This document shows, piece by piece, positions 44,483 to 54,816 of a stretch of 64,000 nt of DNA. The DNA is from Thelonectria olida. Taxonomy: Eukaryota > Ascomycota > Sordariomycetes > Hypocreales > Nectriaceae. Positions within the stretch are counted from its first letter, which is position 1, and every line of letters begins with the position of its first letter. Made by a program: the position numbers and the translations under genes. The notes under the pieces are model-generated. The model did no database searches. It saw nothing but the letters and a program-made list of their open reading frames with translations, and had not been told where the DNA came from. The stretch is from assembly GCA_020736575.1 (NCBI GenBank), contig JAGPYM010000001.1, positions 3,410,001 to 3,474,000 on the forward strand, written 5' to 3'.

Positions 44483-47083
44483 CTAGCTAGACCCAGAAGT
44501 CTGCTCAGCAGCCGGATGCGATGTACCGCTTTGCGTAGACTGGCTCCTTGCTCCCCTTGGTGCTGGAGAAGGACTTGGAGGCGTTACAGCATTCAACAAA
44601 CCATACCCGGCTAGCTGCCCTTGAGCCGAAGGAGTGAGAGGGGTACTGCTGTACCCTGGAGCGCTCTGCTGCTCAATAGGCGTCGAGAGTTGAGGATCAA
44701 CCATCGGGCTATCCGCCTGACGTAGTTGTTGTCGAAGTGCTGCGCTGACACACACACTCCCCAGCGTCCCCTGTTGCGATTCCAGGTTCTCTGCCATTTG
44801 GCTCGAGTGACTCTCGGGCAATCTCCTAATTAGCACATCTGAAAACCCCATGTCTCCGGGTGCTGGGAGGCGCGGGCTCATATATCTCGAAAAATGTTGA
44901 GGCTGCCCATTTAGTGTATCCGCCGCGAGATGGGCATACAACTCATGTCCCGAGGAACTCGATGGCGGGGGCTGTATAGGCTGTGCGATGTGACCACGTC
45001 GCTGGTCGCCTTGGGTAGGTATGTACATGATCTCAAATTGCTGTTGCAGCTGGCTTGGGCCACCTGGATGAGAGGGCCTCAGCATGTTGAGGTTAGAGAT
45101 GGGCTGGGGGCTGAAGCCGCTATAGGCTTTGCTCAGGGGACTCGGAAAGGTACCAATTCGGTGTTGCTGGTTGGGTTGGGGACTGGCCACTAACCCGGAA
45201 CCAGACTGTATCGCAGCTGAAGGGGCGTCATAAAATCTCTCGTCTACACATCGTCGTTTGAGGTCTTGATTCATCAACGGAGATGGCATTGGGCATGAGA
45301 CATGGTTTGGGGAGGAGGGATAGAATGTTCGTTTCCCCTGCACTTCGAGTCGTTGAACACTTGCTGCAGCTGGGGGTCGGTTCTGAGTCTGAGATAGAGG
45401 GGAAGCTCTAAGAGGATTCGGCAACGTTCTGTTGTGGCCAACGGGCGTATTGGATGATGGGTCGAAAGGGGGGTTCTGGCTTGATTTGCTGCCGCTACTG
45501 TCTTCGCTCTCTGTTGTCTGACCGGTATTCGAGGACCTAGCCTTGCAAAACTCCGGGGTGACGACCGCTGCAATTCCGCTTGATGTTTCTGTAGTCTCAT
45601 GTTTCGTGATCCATCTTTCGATGACACCAGCGATTTGGTCACTGTTCGTCTCAAGGAACATCAAGTGACCGTTACCCTCAATTCCAAGATTCTCCAGCCG
45701 TATCCACTCGACAGAAAGACCTGCCTGCTGCAGAAAGGCAACAGTGGCCCAATCATAGGCACTGTGTGGACTAGCATGTGCTGTTACAATTGCATGAGGT
45801 GCTTTTTTGAGGTGTATGAGTTGACGGACTTGGCTTGGCTTTAGAGAAGACAGCGGCTTCCCGTCCGGCCCAGTTTCGACGATCTCGGGGTCAGATTCCT
45901 TTTGCAAGAAGCATGACCCGAGGCGGTCAGGCCGCATTCTCGATTCGATATCCAAGGGATCTCTGACTGGGCGCTCGAAGCCTTCGTGCGGATGGGTAGG
46001 AGGATCGTAAGTCAACGGAATATCTGCCACTCCATACAAACGAGTTGTCTCTTCCCGCTCGATGTACTGAGTAATCACCCGTGGTCGGTTTGTTTTGGAT
46101 ACGGCAGTTCCGAAAGGTGGTCCGGCTGGTTCGATGGCTACCACGCCTGCAACGAGATCTGGTTCGACGTCGGTGGCGAGCCAAGCCAAGTTACCCCCAG
46201 AGCCCTCACCAACCAGAAATGCTTTTCCAATATGCTTGAGGAGAGCCTGTAGGGCGTTTTGACCTGTTGATTGGCGTTCGCATTTCCTCAGATGGAGGGT
46301 AACAGTCGATGCGCAGTAGCTGGCGAAAATGGGGTCGCCTCGTTGGCCAGTCTACTTAAGGTCAGCTCTGTAACTGTGATATCGTAAGGCAATCATAACT
46401 CACCCCCGGCCACTTATTATGATCCCGAGCTCTTTGGTGCTTCAGCGGAGTAGGAGGTTGGCCTTGAACGGGGGGGTCCTTCCCTTGGGCGGTAAGGTCG
46501 CGCTCGATAGTCGCAGCGGATATTGTGTGGGATGAAAGGCGAAGATCTCGGTGGTAGAAGTGGGCGCCGGTCAGGAAATTCGATCTTCCACATGGAGGCA
46601 TGTCCACGATATAGACCTGGAAGCCTCGTCGAATAAAGTAGGAGGCCCAGCCGGGATTACCATCTGGTTTAGTCAACTAGAGCTGAAGCCCATGTCAGTA
46701 TTTGTGTGGAATGATGTGAACGGACAGAGACGAACCTGGCCAGTATGGAAGTCGCCGTGAATCAAAACGATGGGATAGCGGTGTAGTTTCTCGATAGGAT
46801 CCAGGCGCTCTGTGTACATCTGGCCGACGATGGTAGTCGCGTTCGCAAGGGTAGAGCCCATCCGCCAGTCTGCGTTGACGAAGAACGAGGTACGGGCACA
46901 TATCGCTTCCTTGGGAGAAGAAGAACCAGAGTTTGCCTCCTCATCTTCGAGCTGAGTAGTTTCATCGCTCCCCAAGCCCTGAGGTCGGGTGCTAGACGCG
47001 TCAGATGATGAGCCAGACGGCGCCAGAGTCGGGCTGGGATCGTCCAGTTCCATCGCGTCTGTCTTTTCGCGTCGATTACCCAT
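44483..47083 (-). CDS. Esterase-713-like alpha/beta hydrolase with long disordered tail
   Basis: Three exons, 47083-46736, 46676-46404 and 46351-44483, give 829 residues. Introns are 59 bp (GTTCGT...TCTAG) and 52 bp (GTGAGT...AGTAG). The hydrolase core spans about 70-440: YPIVLIHGDFHTGQ (oxyanion loop), KPDGNPGWASYFIRRG, VYIVDMPPCGRSN, the elbow region FLVGEGSGGNLAW and VVAIEPAGPPFG, then GIEGNGHLMFLE with the expected catalytic His. The elbow is odd: where relatives have HSQxG, this protein has E-G-S(258)-G-G, so Ser sits one place later. The last 390 residues are Ser/Pro/Gln-rich and disordered. The N-terminal 60 are also disordered. A secreted role is unlikely because no signal peptide is visible. 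The substrate is unknown. Confidence 0.8.
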
Positions 47084-48401
47084 GACCTTAGTGTAACAGC
47101 GGACTCGAGGTGCTTCTCGCTATGCCACAGGGACTGAGTGACTCAGATAGTGCCCCGCTGAATCTCAGGTATGACACCCATGAAGTCGGATCAAAGAGGG
47201 AGACTGGCAACCCAGGAGGGTCAGTTAGCATGTATACCTAAGTACACTAAACCCAAGTCACGTTATGAAGGTCGATGTGAGTCTTTTGCAGAAAGGCGGT
47301 CTTAGGTTAGGCAGGTTTATCAAAGAGAAGAAAGAGAGGGTAGTGGATAAGAGTGAAGAAGACTGACAAACACGTACGCTCCAAATCCAGAGCAGATGAC
47401 GGGGTCCTCTGGTTGCCTGAGGGAACGGAGAGGAAAGCAAAGGAAAGAAATGGAAGCAGTCCAGGCTAGGGAGCCGAAGATATATTATAGAGAAAATAAC
47501 TACCGAGAAGTAGGGCACCGTTTGAGTCTCGAGGGTCGCCCAACGTATTGAATAGCATATTCTTTGGAATACTGAAGGCTGTTTGTGGCAAGCATACAAA
47601 CCGAACTGCTAGATCTATCTCAAGGCTACGCGGCAACGGAGGGAACCCATGTTCGGTGAAGCAAATCGCAGCTATCAGGATAGTTCCCAAAGAGAGTCGA
47701 CACTACACGATGCATGATTGGGTGATTGATTCCATGATGTGGAGGAGAGGAGTTGGATTGGTGGAGAGGTTGAAGGTTGGTCAAAGTCGTGCACAGTGCT
47801 GATATTCGCGTGTCTAGAGCTCGTACTGTGAGACACCCCTGCCTACAATACGTACCTAGGTCCTTTCTGACGGCTTCAGTGAAGTCATGTGATTGGACCC
47901 TGGCCTGTATCAGGGACGAACGCGGGGTGGCGGCATCGGGGACTCGGAGTGACAGAACCCAAATCAATGATTTAATGACAATGATATCTTTTCTCCCCCT
48001 CCAGCACGACTTCAATGCTTCATCCAACACCAATTCAATCCCATTCATTCTCCTCGACCAATATCTAAGTTGCCTACTCAGCTCCGCCGTTGATCCATTC
48101 ACCTAGTCAAGTTGTCCCTCAGTCACGGCTGGCACCGGGTTGAGAGACCGGGATCTCGTTGAAAAACTGGATCAGGTTCCCGTCGGGAGTCCAATTCGCC
48201 GCCCGACCCTCCACTCAGTGTCAACCGCAAAACACCATCATCTATCTACTAACGCCCGACTATCATTGCACGGCCAGCCGACGCCCGACCATCTCGATTT
48301 CTGTCGCTACGGCGCACACAGCGAAAACACATCCACCACGATAACCTGTGACCGTCCACAGTTGCCGCCGTGTTCCCGAACCTCCAAGAACCAGTGATTT
48401 C
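47084..48401. other. Divergent promoter: esterase-713-like / flavoprotein fusion
   Basis: 1.3 kb between divergent starts. A minus frame at 47626-48102 starts at GTG and lacks features; the last 300 bp are C-rich leader of the plus-strand gene. Confidence 0.5.
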
Positions 48402-50270
48402 ATGCCCCGTCACAGTATCCCGCCTTCGAGTCACCACACCGCTTGCCCGCCTGAGCTCTTGCGTGGAAACCATGTTGGATCCAGCTCATCTTCCAGCATG
48501 GCGCACCATAGTTCATTTTCACCACGGCTAAGATCGTCCTTTCCATCCTCATCGTCGCTCCACGACATGGCTCAGCAGAACCGCAAGCTACGTCTCCTCG
48601 TCGCCGCCACCGGGCCCCGCGATACATCTTGGGCACAAGCCCTTGTCGTCCGTCTATCCAAGAATCCGCAGATTGAAGCCCGAGCCATCGTCGACGATGT
48701 GGTGCCTCGACTGACGCAGACCATCATTGTGATGCAAAACCGGAGTCTAGCATTGGGAATGAGTGATAGGGCAGACGACATCGAATTTTACCGACAACAG
48801 GCTTTTGAACTGGTGGAATGGGCAGACCTGATGGTCTGCGTTCCGTTGGATGCAGACAGTATCGCTAAGATGCTGATGGGTGTGACGGATACCTTTCTCG
48901 GAGAAGTGTTGCGGGGATGGGATACCCAGAAGAGCATCGTGCTGGTTCCCGGAATGAGTACCCATATGTGGGCGAACCCGATGACAAAGAAACATATGAA
49001 CAAGCTGCACAGGAAATGGAGTTGGATTCGAGTGGTGACGCCAATTCTCTGGCATTACGAGGGCACGACAAACCCGAAAAGAGTTCCGAACTGGAATGGC
49101 TTTAACGAGGTGCTGGGTATTATAAAGAATCAAGCCGACCTTCTAGGACTTGGACGCGATGTCGAAATTGCGACAGGCATGTCCATGGTTACCGACGGCG
49201 ATATCAAGGTGCAGTGCAAGCTGCCACCAGAGATCTGGACCATCATCCTGGGCTACGCGGGAGACTGGGAGATTGCCAAGGCGTTGGGCATGTATACCAA
49301 CTTGAAGATGCCTTCGCCCTGGGTGTTCCAGCCCAAAGATCCGACAGATCCCCTGAAGGTGTATGAACACGAATTGGAATGGACTGTTCTCACCTGCAAC
49401 TCGGCCGCGATATGCAAGAAGTTATCGCAGTCTCCACCCAACTTTCACGACATATCAGCACTTGTCATCAAGCTAGTCATCAAATTTGGCCTTATTGATG
49501 TCTTGAAGTACATGGAGGCCAATCGACCGGATCTCTTCAAGGCATTTGATGGGACAACCCTACCGACCAAGGCATCAGCGTACTATCCTCGCACCGACGT
49601 TCTGGACTATTGGAAGCAGAGCCCATGGTTCAAAGACCGACATATCTATGATGCAGAAGCTGTCGACGGCGCATCAAAGAATGGTCATGTCCGCGTCCTG
49701 GACTGGTGGTGGCGGCGGTCTGGCCTGCCACTGCGATACACGGAAACGGCCTTGGAGCGGGCTAGTGGAAACGGTCATCTCTTGGTATTAGAATGGTGGC
49801 GCGATGCAGCTGCGCAAGACGATCAAGTTGTTCTGCGACCGGGCCGGTCTTTGCTTTGGGCGACACAGTATGGCCAGGCTGATGTTCTTCGATGGTGGGA
49901 CGCGTCAGGAATCCCCATTGCCCACGGCGATAGCGTCGCCAAGATGGCTAGCCGTTGGGGACAAGTCGAGGTTCTGGAGACGTGGAGACAACTCAAAGGC
50001 AACGACAAGCTTGTGTTTGACGAGGAGGCGCTGGTATCACCAACTATTGCCCAGCACTTGGGGGTATTGGACTGGTGGAAGATGTTTGCACATGGAGAGC
50101 TGGAAGGCATGGAGGGCCGGAGGCAAACGGTGGAGTTCCGGACATGCAACATCGAAGAGGCGCTTGAGGATGCCATCGGAGACCCCAGTCCCGTTCGGCG
50201 CTGGTGGACAGAGAATGGGCTGAACCTGGGATTACGAACTGAAGAATGGCTCAAACCTCGATGTCTCTAG
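48402..50270 (+). CDS. Flavoprotein (HFCD)-like domain fused to F-box-like and ankyrin-like regions
   Basis: A single exon of 622 residues from ATG 48402; a second plausible start is the ATG at 48567 (MAQQNRKLRLLV). After a Ser/His/Pro-rich leader, residues 63-235 look like the HFCD/PPCDC/Hal3 flavoprotein fold: LRLLVAATG, then EWADLMVCVPLDADSIAKMLMGVTD and LRGWDTQKSIVLVPGMSTHMWANPM. The motif corresponding to PXMNXXMW reads PGMSTHMW, with Asn replaced by Ser. From about 272, KLPPEIWTIILGYAGDWEIAKAL resembles an F-box. The C-terminal half has ankyrin-like repeats with conserved Trp (GHVRVLDWWWRRSG, GHLLVLEWWRDA, GQADVLRWWDASG, GQVEVLETWRQL). FMN binding, SCF contact and protein docking are inferences. 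No decarboxylase activity should be assumed. Confidence 0.72.
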   Translation: MPRHSIPPSSHHTACPPELLRGNHVGSSSSSSMAHHSSFSPRLRSSFPSSSSLHDMAQQNRKLRLLVAATGPRDTSWAQALVVRLSKNPQIEARAIVDDVVPRLTQTIIVMQNRSLALGMSDRADDIEFYRQQAFELVEWADLMVCVPLDADSIAKMLMGVTDTFLGEVLRGWDTQKSIVLVPGMSTHMWANPMTKKHMNKLHRKWSWIRVVTPILWHYEGTTNPKRVPNWNGFNEVLGIIKNQADLLGLGRDVEIATGMSMVTDGDIKVQCKLPPEIWTIILGYAGDWEIAKALGMYTNLKMPSPWVFQPKDPTDPLKVYEHELEWTVLTCNSAAICKKLSQSPPNFHDISALVIKLVIKFGLIDVLKYMEANRPDLFKAFDGTTLPTKASAYYPRTDVLDYWKQSPWFKDRHIYDAEAVDGASKNGHVRVLDWWWRRSGLPLRYTETALERASGNGHLLVLEWWRDAAAQDDQVVLRPGRSLLWATQYGQADVLRWWDASGIPIAHGDSVAKMASRWGQVEVLETWRQLKGNDKLVFDEEALVSPTIAQHLGVLDWWKMFAHGELEGMEGRRQTVEFRTCNIEEALEDAIGDPSPVRRWWTENGLNLGLRTEEWLKPRCL

Positions 50271-52819
50271 TGCGCCCGCCTGTCATGATTTAGGTTGGGG
50301 GGACCGGAATCCCGGGACCTAGGGATGTGGCCCTGATGGTACCTGGGAGACCCTTGGATCTGGGAATGGGAGGGGAGGCATTTTAGGCACGAACGCGCGA
50401 ACGCCCGCATGGCAGCGCGGCATTCTCGGAAATCGGAATTTGAAAAAGGAGAAGCGTTACAGGAACCGGTGGGTGGGTGGCACACGGATATGTCTTGATT
50501 ATGTGGCGCGGGGGTGTTGATCGAATCTTTTACTTTTGGCATCAGTATTCTCGGGGCTGAAGATTGATAATGGGTTTGCATTCACGATAATTATGAGGTG
50601 ACTTGAGGGTAACAATAGCATTTGGTTCGGAGTCAATAATAATGTTTGAATACCAAGATGAAGCCTGCGGTATAGTGACCAGGCCAATCATGTTGTGAAA
50701 GCTGCTTTCATTGTTTTCACCTGGCTTCGGTCCCGGGTAGTGCCAAGTTCAGCTGAGAACATGATTCGATTTTCACTCTAATTATGTTGCCAACTCATGA
50801 ATCGTCAGGCAGTTGTTATCCATGGCCGGAGTTGAAACGATTTGATCCGGCGGGGGTGCACCATCTCACTGGCGGCTCCCTATCCGTTCTACCAATAGTA
50901 CTAACGAAGTGATTAGATTGACGAGCAACTAATCGTCGCAGAAATGGGTTGGTTTGGAGGAGCAACGCGCAGTTAGTTCATGGGTTCGGTCGAGATAATC
51001 GTTCAATGCATTTGCCGTTAGCGTCTTCTCCACACACATCCTGGACAATCCATCCCTGGCTCGCTTCGGTAATGTGGCTCAGCGGCTGTTGGTTCGATGG
51101 ATTGCGGGCATCTTTTGCTTGCTTTTTTTTTTTTTCTCGGCCAAGCCTTTCTTCTAGAAGCCCATGCTGCAGGCTTCCGTACATGCGAGGTCGAGGAGCC
51201 GCGGTGTGAGGCGTTTGCGCGCTCTGCCTAAACTGGCCTCGTCCGCGTCGCACGCATCCGTGGATCAAATCAAACGGAAATGCCGGCGGCGGCAGTGGTT
51301 TTTGAGTGTCTCGCTAACTACTGCGTGTACCTGACGTCAGGTTCCCAATTCAGAACATTTTCCCGGCGGCCACGAAAGGAAGGGAAGAAAAAAAGCGAAG
51401 CGAAAACCAAACGGAATGCTTGTCCCTTTCTTTCGTTGTCGTTGAACCCATCCTGGGTCATTTTACCCTGTCTGGCTCGTGTCCCCAGGCTCCAATTATT
51501 AATTCGCTTTTTCGCCGGGTCAGCTCGCTCGTCGTCCGTCTCGGGGCCCCATTCCCCTCTAAAACCTCTGGTGATGGCGTCGCCAGACGTAGTATCTGTT
51601 ACGTTTTGGCGCGAGAACCGGAGCCGTCAATGGACGAGGAATTCCTGGGGCCCCGCGAGAAGGCTCGAGCCATTTTCTCCTTTACCTCGGGAAGACCTTG
51701 TTTACTGGAGAAGAAAAATGGAGGAAAGGAGCACAGAGGGACGAGATCTCTGGGGAAAAGGCTGGATTGACGTGTTGAAGTTTAGATTCTCCCAAGATCT
51801 CTGGGTACATGTTCTATGTAGGTGGATGCCCAGGTGAAGACGTAGGTGAATGTCACGGTGAAGGAGAGCCAAGGTTGGGGTACATGCATTCCTGCAGCCA
51901 ACAAGGCGTGAGGGGTAGGTAGCTAAGATGAAGGGGGAGCACTCTCTCCTCAGCTTGCTTTTGCGCCCTTCTCCAACTCGCGGTATCGGAGGAGACAACT
52001 CGACGACGAACAGGAGGGAGAGAGAGGGAGGGCGCGATAAGGCGTGGTGGACGCGGCCACCTCAGCAGTTTGACAGAGTCACTGCGCACAAAGATTGGGG
52101 CACGAGCGTGGGCATGGATTAATGACGGCCTGTGCAGTCATTGCTGGATCACTCGAGGTAACCCTGAACCCTGCCTGGTCTTCCTCACCTGTCAACTGCA
52201 GTACGACACCAACATTTCGTAATGGCCATGACTGACTAACGGGCATGACTGAATCAAAGGCGAATCGCTCGAAAAACCACGCGGTGCATCGGCCAAAAGT
52301 CCGGAAACGGAGCAGATTGGCTCCAAATAAATTGGAGGCGAGTTAAAATGCCAAGCCCAAGTTCCCCCGCATTTTTCTCCTCTTTTTTTCTTTTTCTCTC
52401 TCTCCAACTCTCCTTGTCTGTCACAGTGTCGAAATGTCATCTTATTGCTATGGTGTGGCGTTCTTGCGGGTCGAGGTATTCTTGCTAACATTCTCCTTGG
52501 ACAAGTACATTCATTCGATGGACCAGGAATCGAGAGGCTGACGGCGTGAGGCTGGCTGATGTTGGCTGAGGTGAGGGTGGTGTTTCTCCCTCCCATCTCC
52601 TTATCATCCACAGCGGATCCTTCCTCGCGGCTCCAACTCACCACCAGTCACCAAACTCGTCGGCGAAAGCGAACTGCCAAGACACTTGCGAACGGTCGAG
52701 CCCCATGCCAATTCGTTGTCCACTGCCACCACGAGAAGACACGAGACCATAACCACACCATGTTGACCATGACCCTTACTCCTCAGCACCGCTTCCAAGT
52801 CTTCGGGGTCTCGTGGAGT

Positions 52820-52940
52820 CCTCCCCAAGATGCGAATGGAGTCATCTCTGGGGTCTTACGTACAAACAACTCTCCCCAAGATGCCCAAGATGCCCAAAGA
52901 TTTCGTATGGATTCGTCTCCGGGGTCTTACGTACAAAGAA
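52820..52940. repeat. Imperfect tandem duplication
   Basis: Two adjacent copies start CTCCCCAAGATGC and end TGGGGTCTTACGTACAAA / CGGGGTCTTACGTACAAA. The first runs about 52820-52868, the second about 52872-52938 and carries extra CCCAAGATG units. Confidence 0.7.
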
Positions 52941-53397
52941 TCTTCCCCCGCAGACGAGCTGAAGCCGCTGACCGCACTGCTCCTCCAGCATCGGTTCCCC
53001 TGTCCAGTCGCCGCGTGAGCGCTGTGAGCCACCTCCGCAGGCGTGTTTCGCCTCCTGCCCGGTCTCACTAATTGCTCGGGTACATGGAAGAAGACGAAGA
53101 GGAGGAAGAGGACAGGGACCTGGCATGATTTGGATTATTTGTGGTGCGGTGCGCGGTTCGGAAGCCAGATGCGTATGGCGACTGAGCTTCGCTATGGGCT
53201 CCCTATCCTGGACCGGGCCCTTGCTATTGTGTTGCTTGGCTTCTCAATCCTCTCGTGAAAAGAGCCTGATGCTGGTCCTCTCTCCCCCTCCAAGCGTTCG
53301 TTTGGGTTGTGATTTGATCTATTCGTATCTTGCCGCGGTGGACAGTGGACATGAACTGCGTTTTGAGTGACAGTCGGGGAAATATACCCTCCCTTAG

Positions 53398-53410
53398 CTA
53401 TCAGTGATAA
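53398..53410. promoter_or_regulatory. Paired GATA sites upstream of the permease
   Basis: CTATCA and TGATAA, two divergent HGATAR elements in 13 bp; further sites lie at 53589-53594 (TGATAA) and 54434-54439 (TTATCA). AreA/NIT2-type nitrogen control of amino-acid permeases is well known in fungi. The distance (about 1.4 kb) makes the link tentative. Confidence 0.35.
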
Positions 53411-54816
53411 CGGTGCAACTGCGGCCCCCCATTGAGATTAAGCCTGGCTCCAAGGTCCAGTCATGTCCTCTGGATAGTCACGGTGCCTACCAAGATGAGC
53501 AACTGTTCCCAGGCTCCGCCGGCGGCACCAGTGGAGAAATACCCGAGACTCCCCACTAACAGTCTGTAAGGTGGGAACGCAGTGTTTGTGATAACGATGG
53601 CTTTATCGGCGGAAGAGTTTGACTACTGGCCATTACACCAATTCCGGGTCGTGTGGGTTACTAGCTCCAGGATCGACTTTGAAAGAGCAGGAGAGTCCGA
53701 GAAGACAGGCAAGGGAAGTTGGAACATGGATAAGATCGGCAAACTCGATGTTGGTTGGGTGAAAGCCACTTTATCCTGGTGATGGATGCAACTCTGTTGC
53801 ATGAGGACATATCGGTGTTCTTTCTCTGTTCTCTCCTTCATTTGATTCTCTTGGGACGTAGGTAGCCGCATTACGTTCATTCCCCCTGTGCCTGAGCAAA
53901 ATGCGATGAAGATGCCGTGCAGGCACCCTCCCTGAGCGAAAAGCAAACCCCCAGCAAAAAGAAGAAAAAACGACTAAGAGCTAAGGTTAACAGCTTTTAG
54001 CTTCCATGCCATGGACCATGTTTACCCCAGCCAACCGCGGGCCAGGGTTCGTCCGAGAAGGAACCCACCACCCTCCCTTTCTCTGTTCACGAACAGGAAC
54101 TCGGCCCCCTGTCCATATCGAACAACAGCGACCAAAACTTTAGCCCAGGCCATCGACGCTGCACATCATCAACCGGCCTCTCTTGGCACTCTCTCTTGTA
54201 ATCCCACTCGTCAGCCGAGTCATGTCGTCCATTTCCCCCACATCAATCGGTACCTCCGTGAGGCTCACGTCTACTTTGCTCCCAGAGAGCCGGCCCGGGA
54301 ACGACTTGTCTCAGGCACCATCCCAGCGGGCTGGCTCTCCCAGTTGAAGCCGTCGTCACATCCACACCAGAGCCTCCCTCCCACTCAGGTCCCTGGCTCC
54401 CCCCCATATCCCGAAGAGTGCATCCGCAACGGCTTATCATGGCACCACCCGTGTCAAGTCTCTTGCCGCGGAGGGACCTTGCCACACCCTACCAAGAACG
54501 GCCCTGTCCAGCTCCCCCAGCTTCATGACTAGCGAGCGGCATCGCTTTGAGCATGTCAGTCCTTCCAGAAGACCGGCCCGGTTGTCATGAGGATCCCTTA
54601 GCGATGGATCCTCGAAGTCGAGGTCCAGGCTGTTGCAACCAGCTGAGACGACATGTTTAAAGAGGTTGCCTCCCTCCCTCTCAACACCATGTTCAGATCC
54701 AAGCTGGTGTTTCCTCTTCAGCCTGCTCCCTCATTCTTTCTTTAGAGAGGAATAGTCATACAACATCTTGTTTGGTTGTCGGCACCACAACTTCTCTTCC
54801 ATCTTCGACCGCAACC

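Larger units (their letters stand above)
50271..54816. other. 4.5 kb gene-free region before the permease
   Basis: No gene is supported. Open frames of 104-185 codons (for example 51280-51837, 52559-53071 and 54011-54532, all ATG-initiated) have no domain, signal peptide or membrane pattern that I can recognise. The stretch contains T runs (51125-51137), an imperfect tandem duplication (52820-52940) and GATA-type sites (53398-53410, 53589-53594). It is probably a long regulatory/leader region for the permease plus the 3' flank of the flavoprotein fusion gene. Confidence 0.55.

Noticed and set aside
47626..48102. 158-codon minus frame between divergent genes
   Set aside because: It starts at GTG; the sequence has no domain and sits in a shared promoter.
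51280..51837. 185-codon plus frame in the gene-free region
   Set aside because: It has an ATG, but composition is Arg/Ser/Pro-rich as in chance GC-rich frames, with no domain or signal peptide.
54011..54532. 173-codon plus frame before the permease
   Set aside because: Pro/His/Ser-rich without domain; most likely permease leader or promoter.
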